Part shown: positions 35,318 to 43,898 of the stretch, piece by piece | Layout: every line of letters starts with the position of its first letter | Numbering within the stretch: the first letter of the stretch is position 1 | Origin: Kineosporiaceae bacterium | Lineage (GTDB): Bacteria > Actinomycetota > Actinomycetes > Actinomycetales > Kineosporiaceae | DNA: 64,000 bases | NCBI GenBank assembly: GCA_016713225.1 | Contig: JADJPO010000006.1 | Coordinates: 1-64,000 of the forward strand | Reading direction: 5' to 3' | Notes under the pieces: generated by a model | Told to the model about the DNA's origin: nothing | Database searches by the model: none | The model's input: the letters and a program-made list of their open reading frames with translations, nothing else | Position numbers and translations under genes: made by a program

Positions 35318-36223
35318 ATGAGCGCCGACCTGAGATCGCCTGCATCACCGACGTCGCGGCGGCTGCGCGCGCTGGGGTACGGCGTGGGTGGAGTGCTGCT
35401 GCCGACCCTGCTCTGGGAGGGCTACAAGCTGATCGGCCCCGAGAGGGGCGTCGTCCTGGGTGGGCGCACCGTGCTGCCGCGCACCAGCGAACTCGCCATG
35501 CCGCACGTGTGGACGATGCTGGGCCGGCTCGCCGAGCCGGTCTCGTCGGTGAAGGGATCGCCGCCGCTGTGGCGCGCGGTGTTCGACGCGGCGACGTTCA
35601 CCTTGGGCATCGCGACCGTCGGCTGGCTGCTCGGCGTGCTGATCGGGGTGGCGCTGGCCCTGGTGATGTTGCGGCTGCGGGTGGCCAAGTCGGCGATGCT
35701 GCCCTGGATCGTGCTCAGCCAGACCGTGCCCCTGATCGCGATCGCCCCCCTGGTGCGCCGGTGGGGTGCGCAGCTGACGCTGGGGCCGTGGGACTGGCAG
35801 AACTGGATGTCGGTCTCGGTGATCTCGGCGTACCTGGCGTTCTTCCCCGTCGCGGTGAACACGTTGCGGGGCCTGGAATCCCCCGAGACGGCCCATCTGG
35901 AGCTGATGCGTGCCTACTCGATCGGCTGGTGGCGCACCCTGACCCACCTGCGCGTTCCCGCCGCGGTGCCCTATCTGCTGTCCGGGCTGCGCCTGGCGGC
36001 GGCGAACGCGGTGGTCGGCGCCGTCGTGGCCGAGGTGTCGATCGGGCTGCGCGGCGGCATCGGCCGGTTGATCGTCGAGTACGCCGCGGCGTCCGGGGGT
36101 GACCCGGGTAAGCCCTGGGGGCCGATCTTCGGCGCGGTCGCTCTCGGGCTGGTCGCGGTCGGGGTGGTCAGCCTGATCGGCGCGTTGCTGCACCGCTATC
36201 GCAGAGGGGAAGTGGCCACGTGA
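35318..36223 (+). CDS. ABC transporter permease (NMT1/SsuC type), first of two
   Basis: 301-aa inner-membrane permease of the binding-protein-dependent family with about six membrane segments. The EAA loop that contacts the ATPase is visible around MRAYSIGWWRTLTHLRVPAAV. It probably imports a pyrimidine or a related ring compound for the enzymes encoded upstream. It starts 13 bp after the oxidoreductase gene and overlaps the ATPase gene (GTGA). Confidence 0.88.
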   Translation: MSADLRSPASPTSRRLRALGYGVGGVLLPTLLWEGYKLIGPERGVVLGGRTVLPRTSELAMPHVWTMLGRLAEPVSSVKGSPPLWRAVFDAATFTLGIATVGWLLGVLIGVALALVMLRLRVAKSAMLPWIVLSQTVPLIAIAPLVRRWGAQLTLGPWDWQNWMSVSVISAYLAFFPVAVNTLRGLESPETAHLELMRAYSIGWWRTLTHLRVPAAVPYLLSGLRLAAANAVVGAVVAEVSIGLRGGIGRLIVEYAAASGGDPGKPWGPIFGAVALGLVAVGVVSLIGALLHRYRRGEVAT

Positions 36224-37119
36224 GCGCGGGCATGATCAGCGGGGCCGGCGGGGTGGCTGAGGCCGGCGACGCCGTCCGGGTCGAGTCGGTGAGCCGACTG
36301 TTCAGCGGACGCCGCGGCTCGGGCGAGGTGCATGCGCTCGAGGGCGTCGACCTGACCCTGGCGGCGGGGGAGTTCGTGTCGCTGATCGGGCCGTCCGGCT
36401 GCGGCAAGAGCACGCTGATGCGCCTGATCGCCGACCTGGACACCCCGACGTCCGGCTCGATCTCGGTGTTCGGCAAGACCCCGCACCAGGCCCGGCTCGA
36501 CCACGACTACGGCATCGCCTTCCAGCAGGCCGGGCTGCTGCCCTGGCGCACGGTGCGGGCGAACATCGACCTGCCGCTGCAGTTGCACGGCGCCGACAAG
36601 GCGATCCGTGACGCCCGCATCGCGCACCTGCTCGAGATGATCGGGCTGAGCGAGTTCACCGACCACTACCCGGATCAGCTCTCCGGCGGCATGCAGCAGC
36701 GGGTGGCGATCGCTCGCTCGTTCGCCGAGAGCCCGCGGCTGCTGCTGATGGACGAGCCGTTCGGGGCGCTGGACGAGATGACCCGCGAACGGATGCAGTC
36801 CGAGTTGTTGGCGTTGTGCGCCGAGACCGGGGCAGCCGTGGTGTTCGTGACCCACTCGATCCCGGAGGCGGTGTACCTGTCGCATCGGGTGGTGGTGATG
36901 TCGGCCCGCCCCGGCAAGATCCGCGAGGTGATCGAGGTCGACCTCGGCGACGCCACCGAGCGGGGCGAGGGATTGCGTGAGGAACAGGCCTTCTTCACGG
37001 CGATCAGCGAGGTGCGCGAGGCCCTGCACAGCGAACACAACGAGCAGAGTGAACAGAACGAACACAACGACCGGGGCGCGAGCGCGGCGAACCGGCCGCG
37101 CGGGGTCGAGACCCGATGA
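36220..37119 (+). CDS. ABC transporter ATP-binding protein (SsuB/TauB type)
   Basis: 299-aa ATPase of the nitrate/sulfonate/pyrimidine importer class. Walker A GPSGCGKST (57-65), Q-loop FQQAGLLPWRTV, signature LSGGMQQR, Walker B LLLMDEP and the switch His (VTHSIPEA) are all intact. The C-terminal tail is a short Glu/His/Asn/Ser-rich repeat (SEHNEQ, SEQNEH) of unknown use. It overlaps both permease genes (GTGA and ATGA). Confidence 0.92.
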   Translation: MSAGMISGAGGVAEAGDAVRVESVSRLFSGRRGSGEVHALEGVDLTLAAGEFVSLIGPSGCGKSTLMRLIADLDTPTSGSISVFGKTPHQARLDHDYGIAFQQAGLLPWRTVRANIDLPLQLHGADKAIRDARIAHLLEMIGLSEFTDHYPDQLSGGMQQRVAIARSFAESPRLLLMDEPFGALDEMTRERMQSELLALCAETGAAVVFVTHSIPEAVYLSHRVVVMSARPGKIREVIEVDLGDATERGEGLREEQAFFTAISEVREALHSEHNEQSEQNEHNDRGASAANRPRGVETR

Positions 37120-37940
37120 GCACGCCGACGGTGCGACCCGAGCGATCCGGGTGGTCTGCGCGATCCGGGTGGTCTGCGTCGGCGGTGTCGTCCGGCTTGG
37201 ACGGCAGCCGGCACGTCCTCGCGCCGCTGGTGCTGGGCGCCGTCCTGCTCGGGGCGTGGCACGGCGCGGTGGTGGCGCTGTCGATCGAGCCGTTCGTGCT
37301 GCCCTCGCCGGTGGCGATCGGGCAGGCCTTCGCGGACAAGATCGGCCCGATCGGTACTGCGATGAAGGTGACCGGCACCAATGCCGCGATCGGGTTGGTG
37401 ACCGGCGCGGTGGTGGCGTTGCTGGCCGCGGCGATCGGGCACCTGTGGCCGGTCACCGAACGGCTCGGGGCGCCGGTGGTGACGGCGCTGTCGGTGATCC
37501 CGATCGTGGCGCTCGCGCCGGTGCTCTACACGATGATGGGCGCCGGGGCGCAGACCACCCGGCAGATCATCGCCGCGATCGCGGTCTTCGTGCCGGTGTA
37601 CGTCAATGCCCTGCGCGGCTTCGCCAACGTGTCCGCGGTGCACCGTGACCTGATGGCGGCGGCCGGAGCCACCCACTGGCAGTCGACGTGGCACCTGACC
37701 CTGCCCAGCGCCACGCCGTACATCACCACGGGTCTGCGGGTGGCGTCGTCCCTTGCGGTGATCTCGGCGCTGATCTCGGAGTACTTCGGAGGCCCGGTCG
37801 GCGGGCTCGGCAAGGCGATCACCTCGGCGGCGTCCAGTTCGAACTACACCCTGGCGTGGGCGTACGTACTCGGTGCGATCCTGCTGGGCCTGATCTTCTA
37901 CGGCGTGACGGCGGCCATCGAGCATCGGGCCGGCCGCTGA
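37116..37940 (+). CDS. ABC transporter permease, second of two
   Basis: 274-aa permease with about six membrane segments and an EAA loop (DLMAAAGATHWQSTWHLTLPSATPY). With the first permease it would form a heterodimeric channel. Translation is coupled to the ATPase gene (ATGA). The start region contains two direct copies of GATCCGGGTGGTCTGCG (37143-37175), which encode a repeated WSARSG peptide. Confidence 0.88.
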   Translation: MSTPTVRPERSGWSARSGWSASAVSSGLDGSRHVLAPLVLGAVLLGAWHGAVVALSIEPFVLPSPVAIGQAFADKIGPIGTAMKVTGTNAAIGLVTGAVVALLAAAIGHLWPVTERLGAPVVTALSVIPIVALAPVLYTMMGAGAQTTRQIIAAIAVFVPVYVNALRGFANVSAVHRDLMAAAGATHWQSTWHLTLPSATPYITTGLRVASSLAVISALISEYFGGPVGGLGKAITSAASSSNYTLAWAYVLGAILLGLIFYGVTAAIEHRAGR

Positions 37941-37989
37941 TGAAAGGTGCTCTCTCCCAGCCAGTCCGGCCCACTACAGGAGGATAGTC

Positions 37990-39177
37990 ATGGTGTTCGG
38001 TGTCTTCGGTGTCTCAGGTAACCGAGGAGTCCGCGTGGCGGCGCTGGCCGTCGTGCTCGGGCTCGTCACCGCCGGATGTGGCTCCGGCACGAGCGATTCC
38101 GGCTCGACGAGCGCGGCGTCGTCCGGCTCGTCGAGCGGGGCGGCGACGCTCACCCCGGTCAAGCTGCAGTTGCAGTGGTTCGCGCAGAGCCAGTTCGCCG
38201 GCTACTACGTGGCCAAGGACAAGGGCTTCTTCAAGGACGCCGGTCTCGACGTGACCATCGTCGAGGGTGGCGCCGACATCGTGCCGCAGGATGTGCTGGC
38301 CGCCGGCGACGTCGACTTCGCGATCTCGTGGGTTCCCAAGGTGCTGGGCTCGATCGAGCAGGGCGCGAAGGTGACCGACGTGGCGCAGATCTTCCAGCGC
38401 AGTGGCACCTTGCAGATCTCGAAGAAGGCGGCCGGCATCACCTCCCCGGCGCAGCTGAAGGGCAAGAAGGTCGGCTCGTGGGGCTACGGCAACGAGTTCG
38501 AGCTGTTCGCCGGGATGCAGAAGAACGGCGTCCAGGTCGGTGACATCTCGCTGGTGCAGCAGGCCTTCGACATGAACGGGTTCCTGGCCGGGGACATCGA
38601 CGCGGCGCAGGCGATGATCTACAACGAGTATGCGCAGGTGCTCGAGACGAAGAACCCGGCCACCGGGAAGCTCTACACCGCCGACGATCTCAACGTGATC
38701 GACTGGAACACGGTCGGCACGGCGATGTTGCAGGATGCGATCTGGGCCAACTCCGACAAGCTGGCGAGCGACGAGGCCTACAAGAAGACGACGGTCGCGC
38801 TGATCAAGGCCTCCATCAAGGGGTGGGCCTACGCCCGGGACAACCCGGAGGAGGCGGCCAAGATCGTGACGGCGGCCGGGTCGACGCTGGGGCAGAGTCA
38901 CCAGCTGTGGATGGCGAACGAGATCAACAAGCTGATCTGGCCGAGCCCGAACGGCGCCGGCATGATCGATGACGCAGCCTGGAAGCAGACCGTGTCGGTG
39001 GCCATGGGCACCAAGAACGAGAGCGGCAGCACCATCATCACCAAGGAGCCGCCGGCCACCGCCTACACGACGGAGTACGTCAAGCAGGCGCTGACCGAGT
39101 TGGAGGCCGAGAAGGTCGACACCAAGGGCGCGGCCTTCAAGCCCATCACCGTCACGCTCGTCGCCGGCGGCAAGTAA
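37990..39177 (+). CDS. NMT1/THI5-like substrate-binding lipoprotein
   Basis: 395-aa solute-binding protein. A signal peptide ends in the lipobox VTAGC (Cys30), followed by a Ser/Gly-rich linker and an NMT1/THI5-like domain that starts VKLQLQWFAQSQFAGYYVAKD. That motif is typical of pyrimidine/hydroxymethylpyrimidine binders. It delivers ligand to the two permeases encoded just upstream. The ATG has AGGAGG with good spacing. Last gene of the pyrimidine operon; a large hairpin follows. Confidence 0.92.
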   Translation: MVFGVFGVSGNRGVRVAALAVVLGLVTAGCGSGTSDSGSTSAASSGSSSGAATLTPVKLQLQWFAQSQFAGYYVAKDKGFFKDAGLDVTIVEGGADIVPQDVLAAGDVDFAISWVPKVLGSIEQGAKVTDVAQIFQRSGTLQISKKAAGITSPAQLKGKKVGSWGYGNEFELFAGMQKNGVQVGDISLVQQAFDMNGFLAGDIDAAQAMIYNEYAQVLETKNPATGKLYTADDLNVIDWNTVGTAMLQDAIWANSDKLASDEAYKKTTVALIKASIKGWAYARDNPEEAAKIVTAAGSTLGQSHQLWMANEINKLIWPSPNGAGMIDDAAWKQTVSVAMGTKNESGSTIITKEPPATAYTTEYVKQALTELEAEKVDTKGAAFKPITVTLVAGGK

Positions 39178-39293
39178 CCCCCGAGAACCTGCTCATGCTC
39201 CGCAGGTGACACTCGATGCTCCGCTGAGGTCGCGCTGACGCGCTTCCTCACGGAGCACGAGACGTCACCCGCGGAGCATGAGCGGGTTGGGGG
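39178..39293. terminator. very long imperfect hairpin (bidirectional terminator or repeat element)
   Basis: Arms 39187-39210 and 39264-39287 are complementary at 22 of 24 positions, flanked outside by C5/G5 runs. The inner parts (39211-39233 and 39242-39263) are also similar when one is inverted, so almost the whole stretch folds on itself. It lies between the convergent importer and PPOX genes. Confidence 0.65.
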
Positions 39294-39311
39294 TGGAGTC
39301 TGTCGCGGGGG

Positions 39312-39704
39312 TCAGGTGCCGGGGGAGATGTCCACGCAGGCCGACTCGGCGCGGCGGATCCGGCTGCCGATCAACAACAGTCGGGCCTGGATGCCGTACT
39401 TGGCGATCAACAACTGGTTCAGGCGGCGCTGCTGGTCGGCGTCCCGGATCACGATCGCGGTGGCCTCGTGCTCGGGCGCGCCGTCCGCCACCCGGCCTCG
39501 GACGTCGCACGGCACCAGCGAGACCCGCGGGGTGTGCCCGAGCCGCTTCACCTTGCCCGCCGTGGCGTTGGTGGTGACCAGGAGGTGGTCGCCGTCCCGG
39601 ACCACCCACACCGGCGTCGGCACCGCTGCGCCGTTCTTGCGGAAGGTGGTCAGCCGGACGTAGGCGGACTCGCCGAGCACGTCCAGGGCAGCAGCATCGA
39701 TCAT
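39312..39704 (-). CDS. PPOX-class F420-dependent oxidoreductase
   Basis: 130-aa split-barrel protein of the pyridoxamine-5'-phosphate-oxidase-like superfamily, F420-binding type (start VLGESAYVRLTTFRKNG, then PVWVVRDGDHLLVTTNATAGKVKRL). Such proteins reduce or bind small substrates with F420; the substrate is unknown. No Shine-Dalgarno sequence; a -10-like TAAGGT lies 6 nt upstream. Confidence 0.87.
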   Translation of the reverse strand: MIDAAALDVLGESAYVRLTTFRKNGAAVPTPVWVVRDGDHLLVTTNATAGKVKRLGHTPRVSLVPCDVRGRVADGAPEHEATAIVIRDADQQRRLNQLLIAKYGIQARLLLIGSRIRRAESACVDISPGT

Positions 39705-39710
39705 GCGGTG

Positions 39711-39716
39711 ACCTTA
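39711..39716 (-). promoter_or_regulatory. putative -10 element of a leaderless promoter
   Basis: TAAGGT on the minus strand, 6 nt before the ATG of the PPOX gene. Confidence 0.4.
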
Positions 39717-39757
39717 CGCGGCCGACCCGACGGTGTCGTACCCCGTCGTCGGTCCCG

Positions 39758-39763
39758 TACCGT
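39758..39763 (+). promoter_or_regulatory. putative -10 element of a leaderless promoter
   Basis: TACCGT lies 6 nt before the ATG of the alpha/beta hydrolase gene. The divergent PPOX promoter lies 40 bp away. Confidence 0.4.
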
Positions 39764-39769
39764 GCGGGG

Positions 39770-40588
39770 ATGCCGGCCGACACTCTCGAGATCCACGGTC
39801 TGACGGTCCACGTCGAGGGCAGCGGCCCAACCCTCCTGCTGCTGCACGGCTGGCCCGACTCGGCGGCCCTGTGGGACGCCACCGTCGCGGCCCTGCGCGA
39901 CGGGTACCGCTGCGTCCGGTTCACGCTGCCCGGCTTCGACGTCGACCTGCCCCCGCGGTCGATGTCGGTGCACCAGCTGACCGATCTCATCGCCGCCGTC
40001 GTCGACCAGGTGAGCCCGGACCAGCCGGTGACCTTGCTGCTGCACGACTGGGGGTGCCTGTTCGGCGCCGCCTACGCACGGCGATACCCCGAGCGGGTGG
40101 CTCGAGCGGTGGTGACCGACGTCGGCGATGCCGGCTCGCCGGCGCATCTGCACGGCCTCACCCTGCGGCAGAAGGCCCTGATCGGCGGCTACCAACTCCC
40201 TCTCGCCCTGCTCTGGCTGCTGGGACGCCGGGCGCCCCGCCCGGCCACCGCCCTCACCCGCCGGATCGCGGGGTGGTTGGGCTGCCCGACCCCCGCGGGC
40301 CGGATCGGCTGGCAGCAGAACTACCCCTACGCCGTCCAGGTGCTCGGCTCCTTGGGCGGGCGTCGCGGCATGGCCCGGCTCGACACCGTGTTCGACTCCG
40401 TGCCGGTGCTGTTCTGTTACGGACGGCGCAAGCCGTTCTCGTTCCACTCCGCGCACTGGCTGGACGTGCTCGAGGCCAGGCGCGGGTGCGGCGTCCGCGG
40501 TTTCGACACCGGGCACTGGATCATGGTCGATCAGCCCGACGCCTACCACGACGCCGTGCGCACCTGGCTGGACGGCGTCCCCGCCTGA
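39770..40588 (+). CDS. alpha/beta hydrolase (epoxide-hydrolase/dehalogenase-like nucleophile)
   Basis: 272-aa alpha/beta-hydrolase. The oxyanion motif is HGWP (26-29). The nucleophile elbow LLHDWGCLFG has Asp93 instead of Ser, as in epoxide hydrolases and haloalkane dehalogenases, and the C-terminal His is in FDTGHWIMVDQP. The cap region is Arg/Leu-rich. The substrate is unknown. It is divergent from the PPOX gene and converges on zwf. Confidence 0.85.
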   Translation: MPADTLEIHGLTVHVEGSGPTLLLLHGWPDSAALWDATVAALRDGYRCVRFTLPGFDVDLPPRSMSVHQLTDLIAAVVDQVSPDQPVTLLLHDWGCLFGAAYARRYPERVARAVVTDVGDAGSPAHLHGLTLRQKALIGGYQLPLALLWLLGRRAPRPATALTRRIAGWLGCPTPAGRIGWQQNYPYAVQVLGSLGGRRGMARLDTVFDSVPVLFCYGRRKPFSFHSAHWLDVLEARRGCGVRGFDTGHWIMVDQPDAYHDAVRTWLDGVPA

Positions 40589-40602
40589 GAGCTGTTCTCT
40601 CA
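40586..40602. terminator. small hairpin between convergent genes
   Basis: TGAGAG-CTGTT-CTCTCA perfect 6-bp stem starting in the hydrolase stop codon; 11 bp before the zwf 3' end. Weak. Confidence 0.35.
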
Positions 40603-40613
40603 GAACACGTGCG

Positions 40614-42086
40614 TCAGGACCCCATGGCGTTCGGGTCACGCCAGGTGCGCTCGAACGGCAACCGCCAGGCGAACGGCGCGATCAGCTGGTGGATCTGGTT
40701 CGGCCCCCAACTGCCCGTGCTGTACGGCCGCACCACCGGTGGGTTCTCGAGCAGCGGTGAGGACAGTTCCCACAGTCGCTCGATGCCGTCGGCGGTGGTG
40801 AACAGGGTGCGGTCGCCGCGGGCGGCGTCGTAGATCAGGCGCTCGTAGGCCTCGAGCACCGAGCCGGCCCAGTCGGTGTCCTGCATGGCGAACTGCATCG
40901 ACAGCTTCTGCAGCTTCATGCCCGGGCCGGGCTTCTTGCCGTAGAACGACAACGACAACTTGGCCGTGTCCGCCAGGTCGAAGGTCAGGTGGTCCGGCCC
41001 GTGGTCACCCACGCCGGAGCCGGGCGGGAACATGGTGCGCGGCGGCTCCTTGAACGCGATCGAGATGATCCGGGCACCCTCGGCGAGCTTCTTGCCGGTG
41101 CGCAGATAGAACGGGACGCCGGCCCAACGCCAGTTGTCGATGTAGCACTTCAGCGCGATGAAGGTCTCGGTCTCCGAATCCGTTGCGACACCGTCGATGT
41201 CGCGATAGCCCACATACTGACCCCGCACCACGTCGCTCGGCTCGATCGGCAGCATCGAGCGGAAGACCTTGTTCTTCTCCTCGGTGATCGCCATCGGCTC
41301 GAGCGCCGTGGGCGGCTCCATCGCGGTGAACGCCAGCACCTGGAACAGATGGGTGACCACCATGTCGCGGTAGGCGCCGGTGGCCTCGTAGAACGACGCG
41401 CGCTGCTCGAGACCGAGCGCCTCGGGCACGTCGATCTGGACGTGATCGATGTGGTTGCGGTGCCAGATGGGCTCGAACAACCCGTTGGCGAACCGGAACG
41501 CCAGGATGTTCTGGGCTGCCTCCTTGCCCAGGAAGTGGTCTATCCGGAAGATCTGGTCCTCGTCGAACACCTGGTGCAACTCGTGGTTCAGTGCCTGCGC
41601 CGAGGCCAGGTCGGTGCCGAACGGCTTCTCCATGATGATTCGGCTGCCCTCGGCCAGCTTCGCCTCGTCGAGCAGGTGGACGACGGCCAGTGCGGCCTTC
41701 GGGGGCACGCTGAGGTAGTGCAGCCGGTTGGCTCGCCGGTCGGGATCGAGGTTCTGCTCGGCCCGCTCTGCCTGCTCGACCACGGCTCGCAGCCCGGCTG
41801 CGCCGTCCTGCCCGGGGGCGAAGTGCAGCCGGCCCGCGAAGTCGTCCCACTCGGCGGGCTGCTCGCCGGTATGGCGGCTGAAGTCGAGGATGGCGCGCTG
41901 GGTGAACTCGACGAAGGAGTCCCGGTCGTGCGGTTCCAGCGACGTCCCGACGATCTGGACGTTGCGCATCAGGCCGCTCTGGAACAGATGGAGCAGACCG
42001 GGCAGCAGTTTGCGCCGGGAGAGGTCCCCGGTCGCGCCGAACAAGATGACGGTCGTGGGCGCGGTGGACCCGGAGGTGGCGGACAT
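40614..42086 (-). CDS. zwf: glucose-6-phosphate 1-dehydrogenase
   Basis: 490-aa enzyme of the oxidative pentose phosphate pathway, converting glucose 6-phosphate to 6-phosphogluconolactone. The nucleotide fold begins VILFGATGDLSRRKLLPGL, and the signature with the catalytic residues is RIDHFLGKE. The C-terminal GPNQIHQL end is complete, so length is normal. ATG 42086 is chosen because homologues start just before the VILFGATGDL strand. It stands alone, without opcA, pgl or tal beside it. Confidence 0.94.
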   Translation of the reverse strand: MSATSGSTAPTTVILFGATGDLSRRKLLPGLLHLFQSGLMRNVQIVGTSLEPHDRDSFVEFTQRAILDFSRHTGEQPAEWDDFAGRLHFAPGQDGAAGLRAVVEQAERAEQNLDPDRRANRLHYLSVPPKAALAVVHLLDEAKLAEGSRIIMEKPFGTDLASAQALNHELHQVFDEDQIFRIDHFLGKEAAQNILAFRFANGLFEPIWHRNHIDHVQIDVPEALGLEQRASFYEATGAYRDMVVTHLFQVLAFTAMEPPTALEPMAITEEKNKVFRSMLPIEPSDVVRGQYVGYRDIDGVATDSETETFIALKCYIDNWRWAGVPFYLRTGKKLAEGARIISIAFKEPPRTMFPPGSGVGDHGPDHLTFDLADTAKLSLSFYGKKPGPGMKLQKLSMQFAMQDTDWAGSVLEAYERLIYDAARGDRTLFTTADGIERLWELSSPLLENPPVVRPYSTGSWGPNQIHQLIAPFAWRLPFERTWRDPNAMGS

Positions 42087-42269
42087 GGGACCAGGGTCCC
42101 GGACGGCGTCCTGGTTGGAAACCCGTGACGTCGCAGATCCCGGGCACGACAGGGGCGTGATCACGCATTGTCCGGCAGTCCACCCCCGGCGTGAGGGAGG
42201 ATGCGATGCCCGTGACCCGGCGCCGTGCACCCGGCCCGGACCCGCCTGTGCCCCGACCGACACGATGGG

Positions 42270-43874
42270 ATGGACTCCGCTGTGCCGAACCCTGCACCGT
42301 TGCGTCGCGTGACGCGCCTCGTTCCGCTGCCGGCGCGCTGGCTCGCCGGCTCGGTTGCCGGTCTGCTCGCCGTGGGTCTGGCGGGCTGCAGCCAGGACGT
42401 CGTGCCGTCGGGTGCCACCGCGAGTTCGCCGCGGACTGTGGTGTCGTCGTCCGTCTCGGTGTCGGCCTCGGTGTCGTCGGTGGCGCTGATCGGTGAGGTG
42501 CGCGACGGACGGGGAGCGCCGCTCGCCGGCACCCTGGTCAGCGCCGCCGGGCAGCAGGCCACCACCGCGGCGGACGGTCGGTTCGCCCTGACCGTCGAGC
42601 CTTCGGGCACGACCATGACCCTGCTGGCTCGTCATGCCGGCTACTCCACCGTCGCGCGCGAGGTGCCGGTGACCGCAGGCGCCCGGCTCGACGTGCCGAT
42701 CCGCCTGTTCGCCAGCCAGGTCACCAAACGGTTCGCCGCGGCAGCAGGCGCCACGATCACCACCCGAGGCGCGCAGGTGCGCATTCCCCCCGGCACCCTC
42801 ACCCGCGCCGACGGGTCGATCTACGCCGGCACCGTGACGGCCGATGTCAGCTATTTCTCGCCCGACACGGCCGAAGGGGTGCAGGCGTTCCCCGCCCCCT
42901 ACCGCGGCATGGACGGCTCCGAGCGGATGATCCGTTCGGTGGGCGTGATCGAGACGACGCTCACCGATCCGGACGGCGCGCCGTTGCTGTTGCGTGAGGG
43001 TGCCCCGGCCACGCTGCGCTTCCCACCGAGTTCGGTGGCGCGCGAGGCCACCACCGTGCCGTTGTGGTTCTACGACGAGCAGGCGCAGGTGTGGCAGCGC
43101 GACGGATCGGCCACCCGGCAGGGTGACGGGACCCTGCAGGGCACGGTCTCGCATTTCACGGTGTGGAACGCCGACATCGTCATCGACTCACCGGCCACCC
43201 TGCGGGGGTGCTTCGTCGACCCGCAGGGCAAACCGGTGTCGATGGTGTTCGCCGGGGTCCGGGGCATCGGCTGGTTCGGAACGATGGGGCTGCCCGGAGC
43301 GGACGGCCGTTTCGAGGCGGCGGTGCCCTCGGGCGTCGCGCTCGAGCTGTACTCGATCGCGAGCCCCGTGCGGTTCGCCCCGGTGCCGATTCGCGCGCTC
43401 GCTCGGGGCGAGGTGCGCCAACTGCCGTGCGTCGTGATCGAGAAACCGGCGGCCACGCTGACCTTCGCGCTGCCCCTGCTCACCCTGCCGTCGGTGCTGT
43501 CGACTGCGGGGGCCGCCACCACGCCGGGCCGCCCCACGCCGACCCGATCCGCGGCGGCGTCCACCGGGCAGGGCGCCTTCACCGGCACCTATCGCGGCAC
43601 CTATTCCGGGGCCGAGAGTGGAACGTTCCTCGCCCGAGTCGACTCCGCAGGGCGGGTGAGCGGGCAGACCGTGTCGAGCACCTACCCCGGTGTGATCGGT
43701 CGCGTCTCGGGCCGGATCGCCGGCGACGGTTCGCTGAGCCTCACCGCGCGGGGCACCTCGGGAGCGGCGGAGTTCAGCGGCACGATCTCGCGCACCGGCA
43801 CGGTGACCGGTAGCTGGCGGTACGTGCAGGGCCAGCTGTCCGGGGGCGGCACCTTCACCGGCAGCGGCGGTTGA
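42270..43874 (+). CDS. lipoprotein with carboxypeptidase-regulatory-like domain
   Basis: 534-aa predicted lipoprotein: signal peptide with lipobox LAGC (Cys about residue 35), then a Ser/Val-rich linker. A carboxypeptidase-regulatory-like beta domain follows (IGEVRDGRGAPLAGTLVSA, with DGRFALTV). Next comes a beta-rich region with QVRIPPGTLTRADGSIYAG, which resembles ZU5/FAM171-type surface folds. A second beta domain and a Gly/Ser/Thr-rich C-terminus with repeated GTYRGTYSGAESG-like units complete it. The role is probably surface adhesion or binding. The start could also be GTG 42309. It is divergent from zwf. Confidence 0.75.
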   Translation: MDSAVPNPAPLRRVTRLVPLPARWLAGSVAGLLAVGLAGCSQDVVPSGATASSPRTVVSSSVSVSASVSSVALIGEVRDGRGAPLAGTLVSAAGQQATTAADGRFALTVEPSGTTMTLLARHAGYSTVAREVPVTAGARLDVPIRLFASQVTKRFAAAAGATITTRGAQVRIPPGTLTRADGSIYAGTVTADVSYFSPDTAEGVQAFPAPYRGMDGSERMIRSVGVIETTLTDPDGAPLLLREGAPATLRFPPSSVAREATTVPLWFYDEQAQVWQRDGSATRQGDGTLQGTVSHFTVWNADIVIDSPATLRGCFVDPQGKPVSMVFAGVRGIGWFGTMGLPGADGRFEAAVPSGVALELYSIASPVRFAPVPIRALARGEVRQLPCVVIEKPAATLTFALPLLTLPSVLSTAGAATTPGRPTPTRSAAASTGQGAFTGTYRGTYSGAESGTFLARVDSAGRVSGQTVSSTYPGVIGRVSGRIAGDGSLSLTARGTSGAAEFSGTISRTGTVTGSWRYVQGQLSGGGTFTGSGG

Positions 43875-43898
43875 GGCTCAGTTCAGGTTGAGGCTCAG
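43869..43898. repeat. 17-bp-period tandem duplication holding two convergent stop codons
   Basis: GGTTGAGGCTCAG twice (43869-43881, 43886-43898). Copy 1 contains the lipoprotein TGA; copy 2 contains the complement of the rhomboid TGA. Confidence 0.7.

Noticed and set aside
37941..37989. TPP riboswitch before the THI5-like binding-protein gene
   Set aside because: Only 49 bp separate the genes and no thi-box sequence or fold is visible; the operon context is pyrimidine breakdown, not thiamine synthesis.
39265..39990. Longer leftward frame over the PPOX gene and the hydrolase start
   Set aside because: Its translation is Arg/Pro-rich and out of phase with both recognised proteins.
42087..43154. 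Upstream extension of zwf
   Set aside because: It is antisense to the lipoprotein gene; real G6PDH starts at the VILFGATGDL strand.
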